7,542 bases of DNA from an uncultured Dyadobacter sp. (GCA_946481035.1 CAMLNK010000173.1:1-7542); one strand, 5' to 3'. Numbered from the stretch's first letter, positions 1 to 7,225 are shown. The notes: a model not told the origin generated them from the sequence alone. Made by a program: numbers and translations.

Positions 1-3000
1 TTACCGCACACGGACAAGTCAGCATCGATTTCCCTTCCGATCGCGCCGTTTTCCAACGTGATAAAAACAACAGAGCCAATATTTACATCGCGGGAAGCTA
101 TACCAAAGTAGCCGACAAGATCGAAGTAAAGCTCACCAGACGCACCAATTCCGGCAAAGACAGGGATTGGACCCCCATTAAGGACAATCCCCAGGGTGGT
201 TTCTTCTCAGGGATACTTTTGGATGTAGAGGGAGGGTGGTACAAACTTGAAATCCGCGCGTTAAAGGGCGGCCAGGTCATAGGCAATTCGAGCTCGGTGG
301 AGCATGTGGGCGTGGGCGAGGTATTTATGATCGCCGGACAGTCCAATGGCCAGGGGTTCCGGAATGTGGAGTCAGATAAGACCTTCGATTGGGGAGTTCA
401 GGGTGCGCAAGAGGACGCCGTTAGCGCCGTGGATTATATGAATGTGCAAACTGTCTCCGGGCTTCCTGCCATTGGATCCGATTACCCTTATCCCTCTTTC
501 CGGCATGTCGATTCGCAAACCGATATCGCCCCCAGAGGAAGGTCCGCGTGGTGTTGGGGAAGATTGGGTGACCAGCTGACGCGAAAATATGGTGTACCGG
601 TACTGTTTTACAACGTTGCATGGTATGGAAGCTACGTGGGAGCCTGGCGGGAAAGTATCAATGGCGGAAGGCCGAAGTCGATCTATGCTGAGAATACTTA
701 TTTCGAACCTGCCGGGATGCCTTATGGAAATATGCGGGATGTAATACGCCGCTATACCTCACTCACCGGACTGAGAGGAGTCCTCTGGATCCAGGGAGAG
801 GCTGACAATGATAAGACTAGCCCTCCGATCGATCGCATCAGTTATTTCAATGACCTGAAAGCCGTAATCGAAGCGTCGCGGAACGAATCCGGCAAAGATA
901 TTTCCTGGATGGTATCCCAGACATCCTACAATAACAAGAGAGGAACAAACACTGAGGTTACCGAAGGTCAAAGTATGGTTATCAATGGTGTACCCAACGT
1001 GTTTCGGGGCCCTATCACGGATTTGATACAAATTCCGCGCACCGACTCTCCCAATGATCCGAGTCTCGGTGTGCACTTCATGGGGGACGGCCTCACCCAG
1101 CTTGCAGATGCCTGGTTCAACAGCCTTAACGATGACTACTTCAACCGTTCTAATCCATACCCGGGCATGACGCCATTGAACGTCGTTGCGTCCTGCGCGG
1201 GCAACGGTAACGTGACATTAACGGTAGAAAATGGCGGAATGCACGATTTCAGTTGGAGCAACGGAGGCAATTCCAACAATGTGCAGGTCGGAAACGGCAC
1301 TTACCGTGTTTCCGCGCGGGATGATCGCAATAATCTGATCTGGTCACCCGAAATCCGCGTCTACGAGCAAATACAGCCCAACCAACCCACTATATCTATT
1401 GAGGGAAGTAACCCGGTGTGCGTGGGTAATACGGCAACACTTGTTTCAAATTCAAGCGAAAATGCAGTTTGGAACACCGGTGCAACGGGTGATCGTTTGC
1501 CTGTAACCGTGGGGGGCGATTATTTTGTGAAGGTTAAAAATATCTACGGCTGCGAGTCCAGCTCCGAAAAAGTCACTATGAGGGTTGTCACTTCCCCATT
1601 GCCCGACAAACCGAAAATTACTGCATCGGGTGCCCTCACATTCTGCCAGGGCGGCGAGGTAACGCTTACTTCCGATTCAAAGGTTAAAAGTGTGTGGTCA
1701 AACGGTGTTACCAATGCGAGTATTACCGCTGTGAGCTCGGGTGATTTCCGCGTGCGCGCGCTCAACGACGAGGGCTGCTATTCCCCTGAATCCGACGTGA
1801 TGAGCGTCAAGGTGAATCCATTGCCAGCCAAACCGCAAATATCGCTGAGCGGCGAAACCACATTCTGCGCCGGCGGGAATGTAACCATGACTTCCAATTA
1901 CGACAGCGGCAATATCTGGAGCACCACGGCAACCACCAAAACGATAGCGGTAACTTCCACCGGCACTTTCTCGCTCACGCAGCGCGACGGCAATGGCTGT
2001 GAATCCAAATCCGATGAGGTGTCCGTAAAAGTAAACCCGTTACCTGCAACGCCAACGATCACTTCATTGCGCCCTACCACATTCTGCGACCGCGATTATA
2101 CGAGATTGCGCGCCAGCGAGGCATATTCCTATCAATGGAGCAACGGATCTACGGACCGCGAAATAGAAATAAGGGCATCCGGTAATTTTACTATTTCGGC
2201 CAGAGATGCCAACGGCTGCGTATCGCCGGTATCTCCCGTAATACAAGTCGTAGCAAATCCGCTTCCACCTACGCCGGTAATCACCGCCGACGGCCCGACG
2301 ACTTTCTGCGCCGACCTGAGTGTGAACCTTACCTCGACTACTGCGGCAGGCTTCCTGTGGAGCAACGGAGCGTCCACACAAACCTTGAAAGTGACGCTGG
2401 CCGGCACCTATTCTGTGCAGACGATCAATCAATTCCAGTGCTATTCCGATCCAAGCAACCAGATATCTACCCAAACGCTTGCATTACCGCCTTCGCCGAC
2501 CGTTACCGCACGGCAGGCAACGACATTCTGCGAAGGTGATACCATTTTCCTGAAAGCATCCAACGGCAATGCGTTTTTCTGGAACAACGGCCTGGAAGGC
2601 GACAGTATCGAAGTATTTGAGACAGGAAATTATGCGGCAAGAATTGTGGACGGCCAGGGATGTTATTCTCCCTATTCCACTGCCGTTCCGGTGGATGTGA
2701 AGCCTTCACCGACCACACCAACGATCAAAAAAGTGGGTGTTTACACGCTTTTGGCGGAAAACAACCTGGAAGCAGGCGAATATGTGTGGAAGTACAACGA
2801 TGTTGAGCTAACTGAAAACAGTGCAACATTAAAAGCGGTAAAGGCTGGCAATTATGTGGTGCGTAACACCATCGTTTATAGCCCAACGCTTACCTGTTCG
2901 TCGGAATTTTCGGAACCGTTCCTGTTTTATCTCGACACCGAGAATGAGGGCTTCGTGGCTTATCCGAATCCTAATACCACCGAGAGGGTCACCGTTGAAA

Positions 3001-3191
3001 CGCTCGCCGACATCGTAAATGCAGAAGTTCAGATCATCGACAGCCGCGGCATTATCCACAGAACATTCAAAGTGGCCAAATTTGACAGCCAGCAGTTCTT
3101 CAACCTGACAGGCCTTTCCAGCGGTATTTATATTGTCCGGATCGTTTCAGCGTCACTCACTGCATCGCAGAAGCTGGTGATTGTAAGGTAA
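1..3191 (+). CDS. Secreted SASA/CE6-type esterase with eight Ig-like units and T9SS sorting domain (5' partial)
   Basis: The frame is open from the left edge (first full codon at 3) to TAA at 3189-3191, giving 1062 visible residues. It opens with T-A-H-G-Q, which lines up with the T-V-F-A-Q signal peptidase site of the downstream paralogue, so only about 22 signal-peptide residues are probably missing. Visible residues ~6-105 form a beta-rich N-terminal segment. The SGNH hydrolase domain follows: AGQSN with likely nucleophile Ser114, WIQGEAD at 262-268, and the candidate catalytic His358 in GVHF. Eight Ig-like units come next (~1190-2940), then a T9SS type A sorting domain (from ~2949) with a YPNPN start and a VIVR end. 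Family knowledge suggests carbohydrate O-deacetylation outside the cell; the sialic acid name of the family does not prove the substrate. The residue three before the His is Leu, where an Asp is usual, so activity may be altered. The TTG at 219 lies inside the conserved domain and is not the start. Confidence 0.88.
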   Translation, partial: TAHGQVSIDFPSDRAVFQRDKNNRANIYIAGSYTKVADKIEVKLTRRTNSGKDRDWTPIKDNPQGGFFSGILLDVEGGWYKLEIRALKGGQVIGNSSSVEHVGVGEVFMIAGQSNGQGFRNVESDKTFDWGVQGAQEDAVSAVDYMNVQTVSGLPAIGSDYPYPSFRHVDSQTDIAPRGRSAWCWGRLGDQLTRKYGVPVLFYNVAWYGSYVGAWRESINGGRPKSIYAENTYFEPAGMPYGNMRDVIRRYTSLTGLRGVLWIQGEADNDKTSPPIDRISYFNDLKAVIEASRNESGKDISWMVSQTSYNNKRGTNTEVTEGQSMVINGVPNVFRGPITDLIQIPRTDSPNDPSLGVHFMGDGLTQLADAWFNSLNDDYFNRSNPYPGMTPLNVVASCAGNGNVTLTVENGGMHDFSWSNGGNSNNVQVGNGTYRVSARDDRNNLIWSPEIRVYEQIQPNQPTISIEGSNPVCVGNTATLVSNSSENAVWNTGATGDRLPVTVGGDYFVKVKNIYGCESSSEKVTMRVVTSPLPDKPKITASGALTFCQGGEVTLTSDSKVKSVWSNGVTNASITAVSSGDFRVRALNDEGCYSPESDVMSVKVNPLPAKPQISLSGETTFCAGGNVTMTSNYDSGNIWSTTATTKTIAVTSTGTFSLTQRDGNGCESKSDEVSVKVNPLPATPTITSLRPTTFCDRDYTRLRASEAYSYQWSNGSTDREIEIRASGNFTISARDANGCVSPVSPVIQVVANPLPPTPVITADGPTTFCADLSVNLTSTTAAGFLWSNGASTQTLKVTLAGTYSVQTINQFQCYSDPSNQISTQTLALPPSPTVTARQATTFCEGDTIFLKASNGNAFFWNNGLEGDSIEVFETGNYAARIVDGQGCYSPYSTAVPVDVKPSPTTPTIKKVGVYTLLAENNLEAGEYVWKYNDVELTENSATLKAVKAGNYVVRNTIVYSPTLTCSSEFSEPFLFYLDTENEGFVAYPNPNTTERVTVETLADIVNAEVQIIDSRGIIHRTFKVAKFDSQQFFNLTGLSSGIYIVRIVSASLTASQKLVIVR
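1374..2708 (+). repeat. Six full Ig-like protein repeats of 73-76 codons
   Basis: Six consecutive units begin at 1374, 1602, 1824, 2043, 2265 and 2487, with lengths of 228, 222, 219, 222, 222 and 222 bases. Each unit reads roughly P-x-x-P-x-I, then (F)C-x-G with an L-T-S strand, then W-S/N-N-G, a G-x-Y/F strand, G-C-x-S and a P-L-P linker. They resemble the Ig-like modules that accompany T9SS and CHU_C domains in Bacteroidota (Ig_7-like, assigned by pattern only). A degenerate unit precedes them (Cys codon 1194-1196, no second Cys) and another follows (from 2709, no first Cys, second Cys codon 2895-2897). DNA conservation is patchy; TGGAGCAACGGA recurs three times in the wider array. The array probably acts as a spacer or binding stalk. 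Confidence 0.85.
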
Positions 3192-3213
3192 GGAGACATG
3201 CATTTGTCTCTTT
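3191..3213 (+). terminator. Weak hairpin terminator candidate after the first esterase
   Basis: GAGACA (3193-3198) pairs with TGTCTC (3205-3210) around a 6-nt loop, and A-U and G-U pairs can extend the stem by two. Three T residues follow, but the run is short and the stem is not GC-rich, so termination may be partial. It begins at the stop codon of the first esterase and would separate it from the second gene. Confidence 0.4.
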
Positions 3214-3274
3214 ATCAAAAACTCGTCCCCTTATCAAAAAAAGGAATAGTGATATTATAGCCAAAATAATCCTT

Positions 3275-3282
3275 TACCTTTG
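3275..3282 (+). promoter_or_regulatory. Bacteroidota -7 promoter element for the second esterase
   Basis: TACCTTTG matches the TAnnTTTG -7 consensus of the Bacteroidota primary sigma factor. It lies in the 178-bp gap between the esterases, and transcription would start roughly 80 nt before the ATG at 3370. No clear TTG -33 element lies 19-21 nt upstream, so strength is uncertain. Together with the weak hairpin at 3191-3213, it suggests that the two paralogues are separately transcribed. The rest of 3192-3369 is AT-rich and holds no other feature that I can support. Confidence 0.55.
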
Positions 3283-3369
3283 TGACCGTTTTGTAATTGA
3301 ATACATTAACAAAATCAAAACCATAACTCGTTATTGCATACAAGACTTTACTCGTATCAGAATTTACCA

Positions 3370-5559
3370 ATGCGTTATAGAATTATTCTTCCGGTACTGA
3401 CAAAGACATTGCTATTGGTTTGTATCGTTTCCTCGACGGTTTTTGCACAAACCATGAAAATCACCTCTCCTATACTTCAGTCCGTTTATCAGCGGGACAA
3501 AACAGGACAAAGGGAAATTACAGTATCTGGTACATACAACGTCCTGATGGACAAGATCGAAATCCGGGCAGTGCCTGTTGTTGAAGGACAAGGGATACCA
3601 ACACCCTGGCAGGATTTGCAGGTCGCTCCGAAAGGCGGCGTTTTTATGGGCAAGATCACCCTTTTTGGAGGCTGGTATACATTGGAAGTGCGCGGTATTG
3701 CCGACGGTAAGGTAGTAGGCCGGGATGTTCTGGCACGCTTCGGTATCGGGGAAGTATTTATCATTGCAGGTCAATCCAATGCACAAGGCTTAAAGGAGTA
3801 TCCTTACGGGCCTTCGGCGCAGGACGACCGTGTTCAATATGTGGATAATTATCAGAATGATGAGGAAGGCCAGTACAATGATCTTCTGACCGATCCGGTT
3901 CCACCTACATTTTCAAAAATTACGCAGGGTATCAAGTACATGTCTCCACGTGGCCAGACCGCTTGGTGCTGGGGAATGGTTGGAGACCAACTGGTTCAAA
4001 AGCTGAACTTACCCGTCCTCTTTATTAATACTGCATGGGAAGGGACCGCCATCGAAAACTGGTCGTACAGTGCCCAGGGAATCCCCACAAAAAATAAGTA
4101 CGGAGGTTTCGTTTACAAACCCGGCATGCCTTATGCCAACCTGCGTATCGCCGCCAGGAATTATGCCAGCCAATACGGTGTAAGAGCCGTTCTATGGATG
4201 CAGGGCGAAGCAGATGCCTTATTCAAGACCAGCTCAACATTCTATCGCGACAATCTTCAATTGATCATTAATCGTCTTTCTACGGAAACAGGAAAGCGGA
4301 TCACATGGGTAATAGCCCGAACAAGTCGTACTTCGCCTCAAAACAGCACGGTATCCTTCGTCAATCCAACTATTATTGCCGGACAAAATGCCGTACTGGA
4401 TACCCCTTTCAACCCCACTTACGCCGGTCCGGAAACAGACCCACTTGTACCTGATCGCGGAGATGGTACCCACTTCGTCGGTAAGGACAGGAACGACGCT
4501 GACGGGACAGTCCGGGCGCTGACGATTCTCGCCAACGCGTGGGCAGAAACGCTGGATGCCAATTTCTTTGCGACAGTACCGCCAATAACCCCGGCCGAGC
4601 TCCCGGTTATCGCGGCAACCTGTGTGACACAAAATAATGCTGTTACTATTTCCCTGCCCGCAGGATATGCGTCTTACCAATGGAGGAGCAGCAAAAGCAG
4701 CACACCTATTGGCATCGGCAGCAGCATCACGGTTACCCAGGCAGCTACATATAGCGCTACTGTCCGTGACGCCAATGGTAACTCCATCCTGACTTCGTCA
4801 GTTACCCTCGACCATGATGCAAAGCCTGTTCAGCCTAGTATCATACAAAGCGGGGAGCAGCAAGCCTGCGCCGATTCGTCGTTCCGGTTCTCGGTAAATA
4901 ACGATGGGTATATTTATAACTGGTTCAAAGAAAACACTGCCGCACCTGTTGCCTCGGGTGTCATCGCCAGCATTGCCGAAAGCGGCAACTATTATGTGAA
5001 GGCGCAGAATATTTTCGGGTGTGTGTCCGATAACTCGCCTTCTTCCAAACTGACGATCCGCGCCAAAATTTCAAAACCGATCATCGAGCCGTCGGGACCT
5101 TTCAGCGTTTCGGCGAGCATTCCGGAAGGTGGTACATTAAATGAAAGCTTTGTATGGAGACGCCCCGGTACTGATGCCGATACGACTGCGACGCTCGTTA
5201 AAATCCTGAAATCGGGTGTTTACTCGACGAAAGCGAAAGTCACTTACACCATTGGCAGCGACAACCTGGTTTGTTACTCCGATACCGCTTCGAGAGAGTT
5301 CAAAACCAATGAGCAAAATGAAGTGGTGATTTACCCTAACCCAAGCCAGGGTGCCTACATTTACATCGAGTCACGGGATAATATCAAAGACGCGGCGGTA
5401 GAGCTTTTCGACATCCGCGGCAACGTGATCAGGACAACTCCTCCGAAGCTGCTCGACGGCCGGATGCAGATCGAAGTGGGCCTTCTGCCAACAGGTAAAT
5501 ACATTCTCCGTGTAACCGGTCAGGGACAGAGTCTCACCAAGCAAATTGTAGTAAGATAA
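3370..5559 (+). CDS. Secreted SASA/CE6-type esterase with three Ig-like units and T9SS sorting domain
   Basis: This is a 729-residue protein from ATG 3370. That start gives a clean signal peptide: basic MRYR, a hydrophobic core, and likely cleavage after V-F-A (residue 26). The in-frame TTG at 3334 would add 12 polar residues ahead of it. A beta-rich segment (~27-125) leads into the SGNH hydrolase domain: AGQSN with Ser136, WMQGEAD at 276-282, and D-G-T-H with Asp365 and His368. This is a complete Ser/Asp/His set for a CE6-type esterase. Three Ig-like units follow (from ~4603, 4825 and ~5065), then a T9SS sorting domain (from ~5320) with a YPNPS start and an IVVR end. The likely role is removal of acetyl esters from a glycan at the cell surface or outside; the substrate is unknown. 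It is paralogous to the gene upstream, and the nucleophile lies 109 residues after the aligned cleavage-site Gln in both. No Shine-Dalgarno sequence is visible. A strong terminator follows. Confidence 0.92.
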   Translation: MRYRIILPVLTKTLLLVCIVSSTVFAQTMKITSPILQSVYQRDKTGQREITVSGTYNVLMDKIEIRAVPVVEGQGIPTPWQDLQVAPKGGVFMGKITLFGGWYTLEVRGIADGKVVGRDVLARFGIGEVFIIAGQSNAQGLKEYPYGPSAQDDRVQYVDNYQNDEEGQYNDLLTDPVPPTFSKITQGIKYMSPRGQTAWCWGMVGDQLVQKLNLPVLFINTAWEGTAIENWSYSAQGIPTKNKYGGFVYKPGMPYANLRIAARNYASQYGVRAVLWMQGEADALFKTSSTFYRDNLQLIINRLSTETGKRITWVIARTSRTSPQNSTVSFVNPTIIAGQNAVLDTPFNPTYAGPETDPLVPDRGDGTHFVGKDRNDADGTVRALTILANAWAETLDANFFATVPPITPAELPVIAATCVTQNNAVTISLPAGYASYQWRSSKSSTPIGIGSSITVTQAATYSATVRDANGNSILTSSVTLDHDAKPVQPSIIQSGEQQACADSSFRFSVNNDGYIYNWFKENTAAPVASGVIASIAESGNYYVKAQNIFGCVSDNSPSSKLTIRAKISKPIIEPSGPFSVSASIPEGGTLNESFVWRRPGTDADTTATLVKILKSGVYSTKAKVTYTIGSDNLVCYSDTASREFKTNEQNEVVIYPNPSQGAYIYIESRDNIKDAAVELFDIRGNVIRTTPPKLLDGRMQIEVGLLPTGKYILRVTGQGQSLTKQIVVR

Positions 5560-5578
5560 ACATTCCTTCTTGATTAAG

Positions 5579-5616
5579 TACTAAATAAGCCCCGCCACAA
5601 CGGGGCTTATTTAGTA
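5579..5616 (+). terminator. Perfect 16-bp hairpin terminator, probably bidirectional
   Basis: TACTAAATAAGCCCCG (5579-5594) pairs without mismatch with CGGGGCTTATTTAGTA (5601-5616) around the loop CCACAA. The GC-rich half is next to the loop and the base is AU-rich. It begins 20 bases after the second esterase's stop codon. There is no long pure U tract on either side, but the symmetry would allow action on both strands. It isolates the esterase locus from the nuo operon. Confidence 0.85.
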
Positions 5617-5625
5617 TGATACTAA
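5611..5625. promoter_or_regulatory. 15-nt palindrome overlapping the terminator
   Basis: TTAGTATGATACTAA is a perfect inverted repeat with 7-base arms around a single G at 5618. Its left arm is also the outer end of the terminator's right arm, so the two pairings exclude each other. It ends 24 bases before the TTTG -33 element of the nuoA promoter, so it could be an operator or could simply extend the terminator structure. No regulator family can be named from it. Confidence 0.35.
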
Positions 5626-5649
5626 TTAGACAAAACAAAAAGGAAAGAA

Positions 5650-5681
5650 TTTGATTGATAAATTTGCAAAGGCTAATTTTG
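5650..5681 (+). promoter_or_regulatory. Bacteroidota-type promoter of the nuo operon
   Basis: TTTG at 5650-5653 and TAATTTTG at 5674-5681 are separated by 20 bases, matching the Bacteroidota TTTG-N19-21-TAnnTTTG promoter consensus. Transcription should start near 5686-5690, leaving a leader of about 70 nt before nuoA. A second -7-like element, TAAATTTG at 5659-5666, lies inside the spacer but has no TTG at the right distance upstream, so it is the weaker candidate. Confidence 0.7.
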
Positions 5682-5687
5682 AGAGAC

Positions 5688-5736
5688 GGGGAGGAATGTA
5701 ACCCACTGGCAACAGTTTTGCCCTCATTCCTACCCC
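5688..5736 (+). promoter_or_regulatory. Nested hairpin in the nuoA 5' leader
   Basis: GGGG (5688-5691), A5692 and GGAATG (5693-5698) can pair with CATTCC (5725-5730), T5731 and CCCC (5733-5736), making an 11-bp stem with one bulged A (5732). Inside it, GGCAA (5708-5712) pairs with TTGCC (5718-5722) around a 5-nt loop. The outer stem would begin almost at the predicted transcript 5' end and finish 20 bases before the nuoA ATG. It may stabilise the mRNA or modulate translation. It matches no riboswitch class that I recognise. Confidence 0.45.
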
Positions 5737-5756
5737 TCTGTAACCGGATCATTATA

Positions 5757-6131
5757 ATGAAAAACGAATATCTTCCTTCCGATTATTTGCCCATCATTGT
5801 GCAATTTTTGCTCGCCGCCGGCTTCATTGGCGGTACGATGATCGTCACTCACCTCATCGGTCCGAGCCGCAAAAGCAAAAAGAAAGACGATCCCTTCGAA
5901 TGTGGTATCGAGTCGGTCGGAGACGCCCGGACGCCCATTTCGGTGAAGTACTTTCTGGTGGCTATTCTCTTCGTTTTGTTCGATGTTGAGGTCATTTTCA
6001 TGTATCCCTGGGCTGTGAATTTTAAAGGCCTGGGAATGTTCGGTTTTGTAGAAATGTTATTGTTCATGGCTCTGTTACTGTCCGGTTTCTATTATGTGAT
6101 CCGCAAGGGCGTACTGAACTGGGAGGAATAG
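5757..6131 (+). CDS. nuoA: NADH-quinone oxidoreductase subunit A
   Basis: This is a 124-residue membrane subunit of respiratory complex I, which couples NADH oxidation to quinone reduction (menaquinone in most Bacteroidota) and ion pumping. Three membrane helices are visible: ~10-34, ~61-87 and ~94-115. The loop after helix 1 carries D-P-F-E-C-G with Glu48 and Cys49, equivalent to the mobile ND3 loop near the quinone site. Helix 2 has F-D-V-E-V-I-F with Asp76 and Glu78, the acidic pair conserved in NuoA. The length is normal for the family. The ATG at 5757 is preferred over an in-frame TTG at 5655, because the longer form would begin inside the promoter and add a non-homologous N-terminus. 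It is the first gene of the operon, 27 bases before nuoB. There is no Shine-Dalgarno sequence. Confidence 0.97.
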   Translation: MKNEYLPSDYLPIIVQFLLAAGFIGGTMIVTHLIGPSRKSKKKDDPFECGIESVGDARTPISVKYFLVAILFVLFDVEVIFMYPWAVNFKGLGMFGFVEMLLFMALLLSGFYYVIRKGVLNWEE

Positions 6132-6158
6132 GCTTCGAACATTGAAATACAAAGAATT

Positions 6159-6701
6159 ATGAAAGAAGTAAAGATAGTGGAGGCTCCGCAAGGACATAGC
6201 GGATCTGGTTTTTTTGCAACTTCATTCGACGAAGCGATCGGTCTGGCACGCAGTTACTCACTCTGGCCGTTGCCATTTGCTACTTCATGCTGCGGGATCG
6301 AGTTCATGGCTACCATGGGCGCGCATTACGATATTTCGCGTTTCGGTTCCGAACGTCCGAGCTTCTCGCCACGGCAGGCCGATTTGCTGATGGTAATGGG
6401 AACCATTGCCAAGAAAATGGCACCGGTTGTGAAGCAGGTTTACCTTCAAATGGCTGAGCCCCGCTGGGTAATGGCCGTTGGCGCTTGCGCTTCGAGCGGT
6501 GGTATTTTCGATACTTACAGCGTTTTGCAGGGTATCGACCGCATTATCCCTGTGGATGTATACGTACCCGGCTGCCCCCCACGCCCCGAGCAAATCATCG
6601 ACGGCCTGATGCAAATCCAGTATCTGGCTCAAAATGAAAAGCTTCGTCGCCGGAATACCGACGAATACCAGGAACTATTGGCATCATATAATATTCAGTA
6701 A
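6159..6701 (+). CDS. nuoB: NADH-quinone oxidoreductase subunit B, carrying Fe-S cluster N2
   Basis: This is a 180-residue peripheral-arm subunit of complex I that holds the last iron-sulfur cluster, N2, which passes electrons to quinone. The four N2 ligands are present: tandem Cys44-Cys45 in T-S-C-C-G, Cys110 in V-G-A-C-A, and Cys139 in V-P-G-C-P-P-R-P. Their spacing is the same as that of the E. coli NuoB ligands. The R-F-G-S-E-R-P stretch (61-67) after the tandem cysteines is also typical. The N-terminus is short and polar. The gene lies between nuoA and nuoC, with only 6 bases before nuoC, which points to cotranscription and probably translational coupling. No Shine-Dalgarno sequence precedes the ATG. 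Confidence 0.98.
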   Translation: MKEVKIVEAPQGHSGSGFFATSFDEAIGLARSYSLWPLPFATSCCGIEFMATMGAHYDISRFGSERPSFSPRQADLLMVMGTIAKKMAPVVKQVYLQMAEPRWVMAVGACASSGGIFDTYSVLQGIDRIIPVDVYVPGCPPRPEQIIDGLMQIQYLAQNEKLRRRNTDEYQELLASYNIQ

Positions 6702-6707
6702 CCCCCT

Positions 6708-7208
6708 ATGCTTACTAACCAGGAGGTAGCCGAAGGGCTTTTGGAAAAATTCGGCGATCAGGTTTTCGACTTCGAGGAGCCGTATGGTTTGTTGACGCTC
6801 TCAACGACCCGCGAAGAGATTATTCCATTGATGGAGTTCCTGAAAGACCACAAAAACTACCAGGTGATATTCCTGACCGACATTACGGGCATTCAATACC
6901 CCGACAATGCCGGCAAGGAGTATGTTGTGGTTTATCACATGCACAGCTTCGTGCATAATTTCCGCATCCGCATTAAAGTGGCGCTTTCGGCTGCTGACAT
7001 TCACATTCCGACAGCGACCGGCCTATTTGCCAGCGCCAACTGGATGGAGCGCGAAACCTACGATTTTTTTGGTATCTTGTTTGACGGCCATCCGAACCTG
7101 AAACGCATTCTGAACATCGAGGAAATGGATTACTTCCCGATGCGCAAAGAATACCCGATGGAGGACGCAACCCGTGAAGATAAAATTGACGCCCTTTTCG
7201 GCCGATGA
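6708..7208 (+). CDS. nuoC: NADH-quinone oxidoreductase subunit C (30 kDa)
   Basis: This is a 166-residue peripheral-arm subunit that packs against NuoD and helps to assemble the quinone-reducing module; it carries no cofactor. The 30-kDa subunit signature is clear at residues 112-134: W-M-E-R-E-T-Y-D-F-F-G followed by G-H-P-N-L-K-R-I-L. The C-terminal F-P-M-R-K-E-Y-P segment (143-150) is also characteristic. The gene ends in its own TGA 17 bases before the nuoD ATG, so NuoC and NuoD are separate here, unlike the fused NuoCD of E. coli. The start ATG is 6 bases after the nuoB stop, with no Shine-Dalgarno sequence. Confidence 0.97.
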   Translation: MLTNQEVAEGLLEKFGDQVFDFEEPYGLLTLSTTREEIIPLMEFLKDHKNYQVIFLTDITGIQYPDNAGKEYVVVYHMHSFVHNFRIRIKVALSAADIHIPTATGLFASANWMERETYDFFGILFDGHPNLKRILNIEEMDYFPMRKEYPMEDATREDKIDALFGR

Positions 7209-7225
7209 TCTATATTGAGTAAGAT

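Noticed and set aside
2064..2474. Minus-strand open frame of 136 codons, and similar antisense frames elsewhere
   Set aside because: They lie wholly inside clearly coding plus-strand genes, show no recognisable domain, and are expected by chance opposite such genes.
1374..2708. The ~222-base periodicity as a DNA repeat or CRISPR-like array
   Set aside because: The period keeps the reading frame and conserves protein motifs, while the DNA has diverged between units, so it is a protein domain array.
219..3191. A gene beginning at the TTG at 219
   Set aside because: The same frame is open to the left edge, and residues before 219 align with the N-terminal segment of the second esterase, so the true start is upstream of the window.
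3212..3239. Direct repeat of TTATCAAAAA in the gap between the esterases
   Set aside because: Only two short AT-rich copies; this is easily chance and has no clear relation to the promoter.
3334..3369. TTG 3334 as start of the second esterase
   Set aside because: It adds 12 polar residues before a well-formed signal peptide; ATG 3370 gives the normal exported N-terminus.
3370..3450. Lipoprotein signal around Cys18 of the second esterase
   Set aside because: The residue before the Cys is Val, where a lipobox needs Gly, Ala or Ser, and a good signal peptidase I site follows at V-F-A. A T9SS sorting domain also argues for secretion.
1..5559. Sialic acid-specific esterase function
   Set aside because: The family name refers to sialate O-acetylesterase, but many members act on other acetylated glycans, and no sialic acid genes are in the window.
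5688..5701. GGGGAGG followed by ATG-TAA as a ribosome site with a start-stop upstream frame
   Set aside because: The purine run is directly against the ATG, too close for normal Shine-Dalgarno use, and the other genes here do without such sites. The sequence is better explained as a hairpin arm.
5655..5756. TTG 5655 as start of nuoA
   Set aside because: It lies inside the promoter, and the added residues do not resemble any NuoA N-terminus; ATG 5757 gives the normal length.
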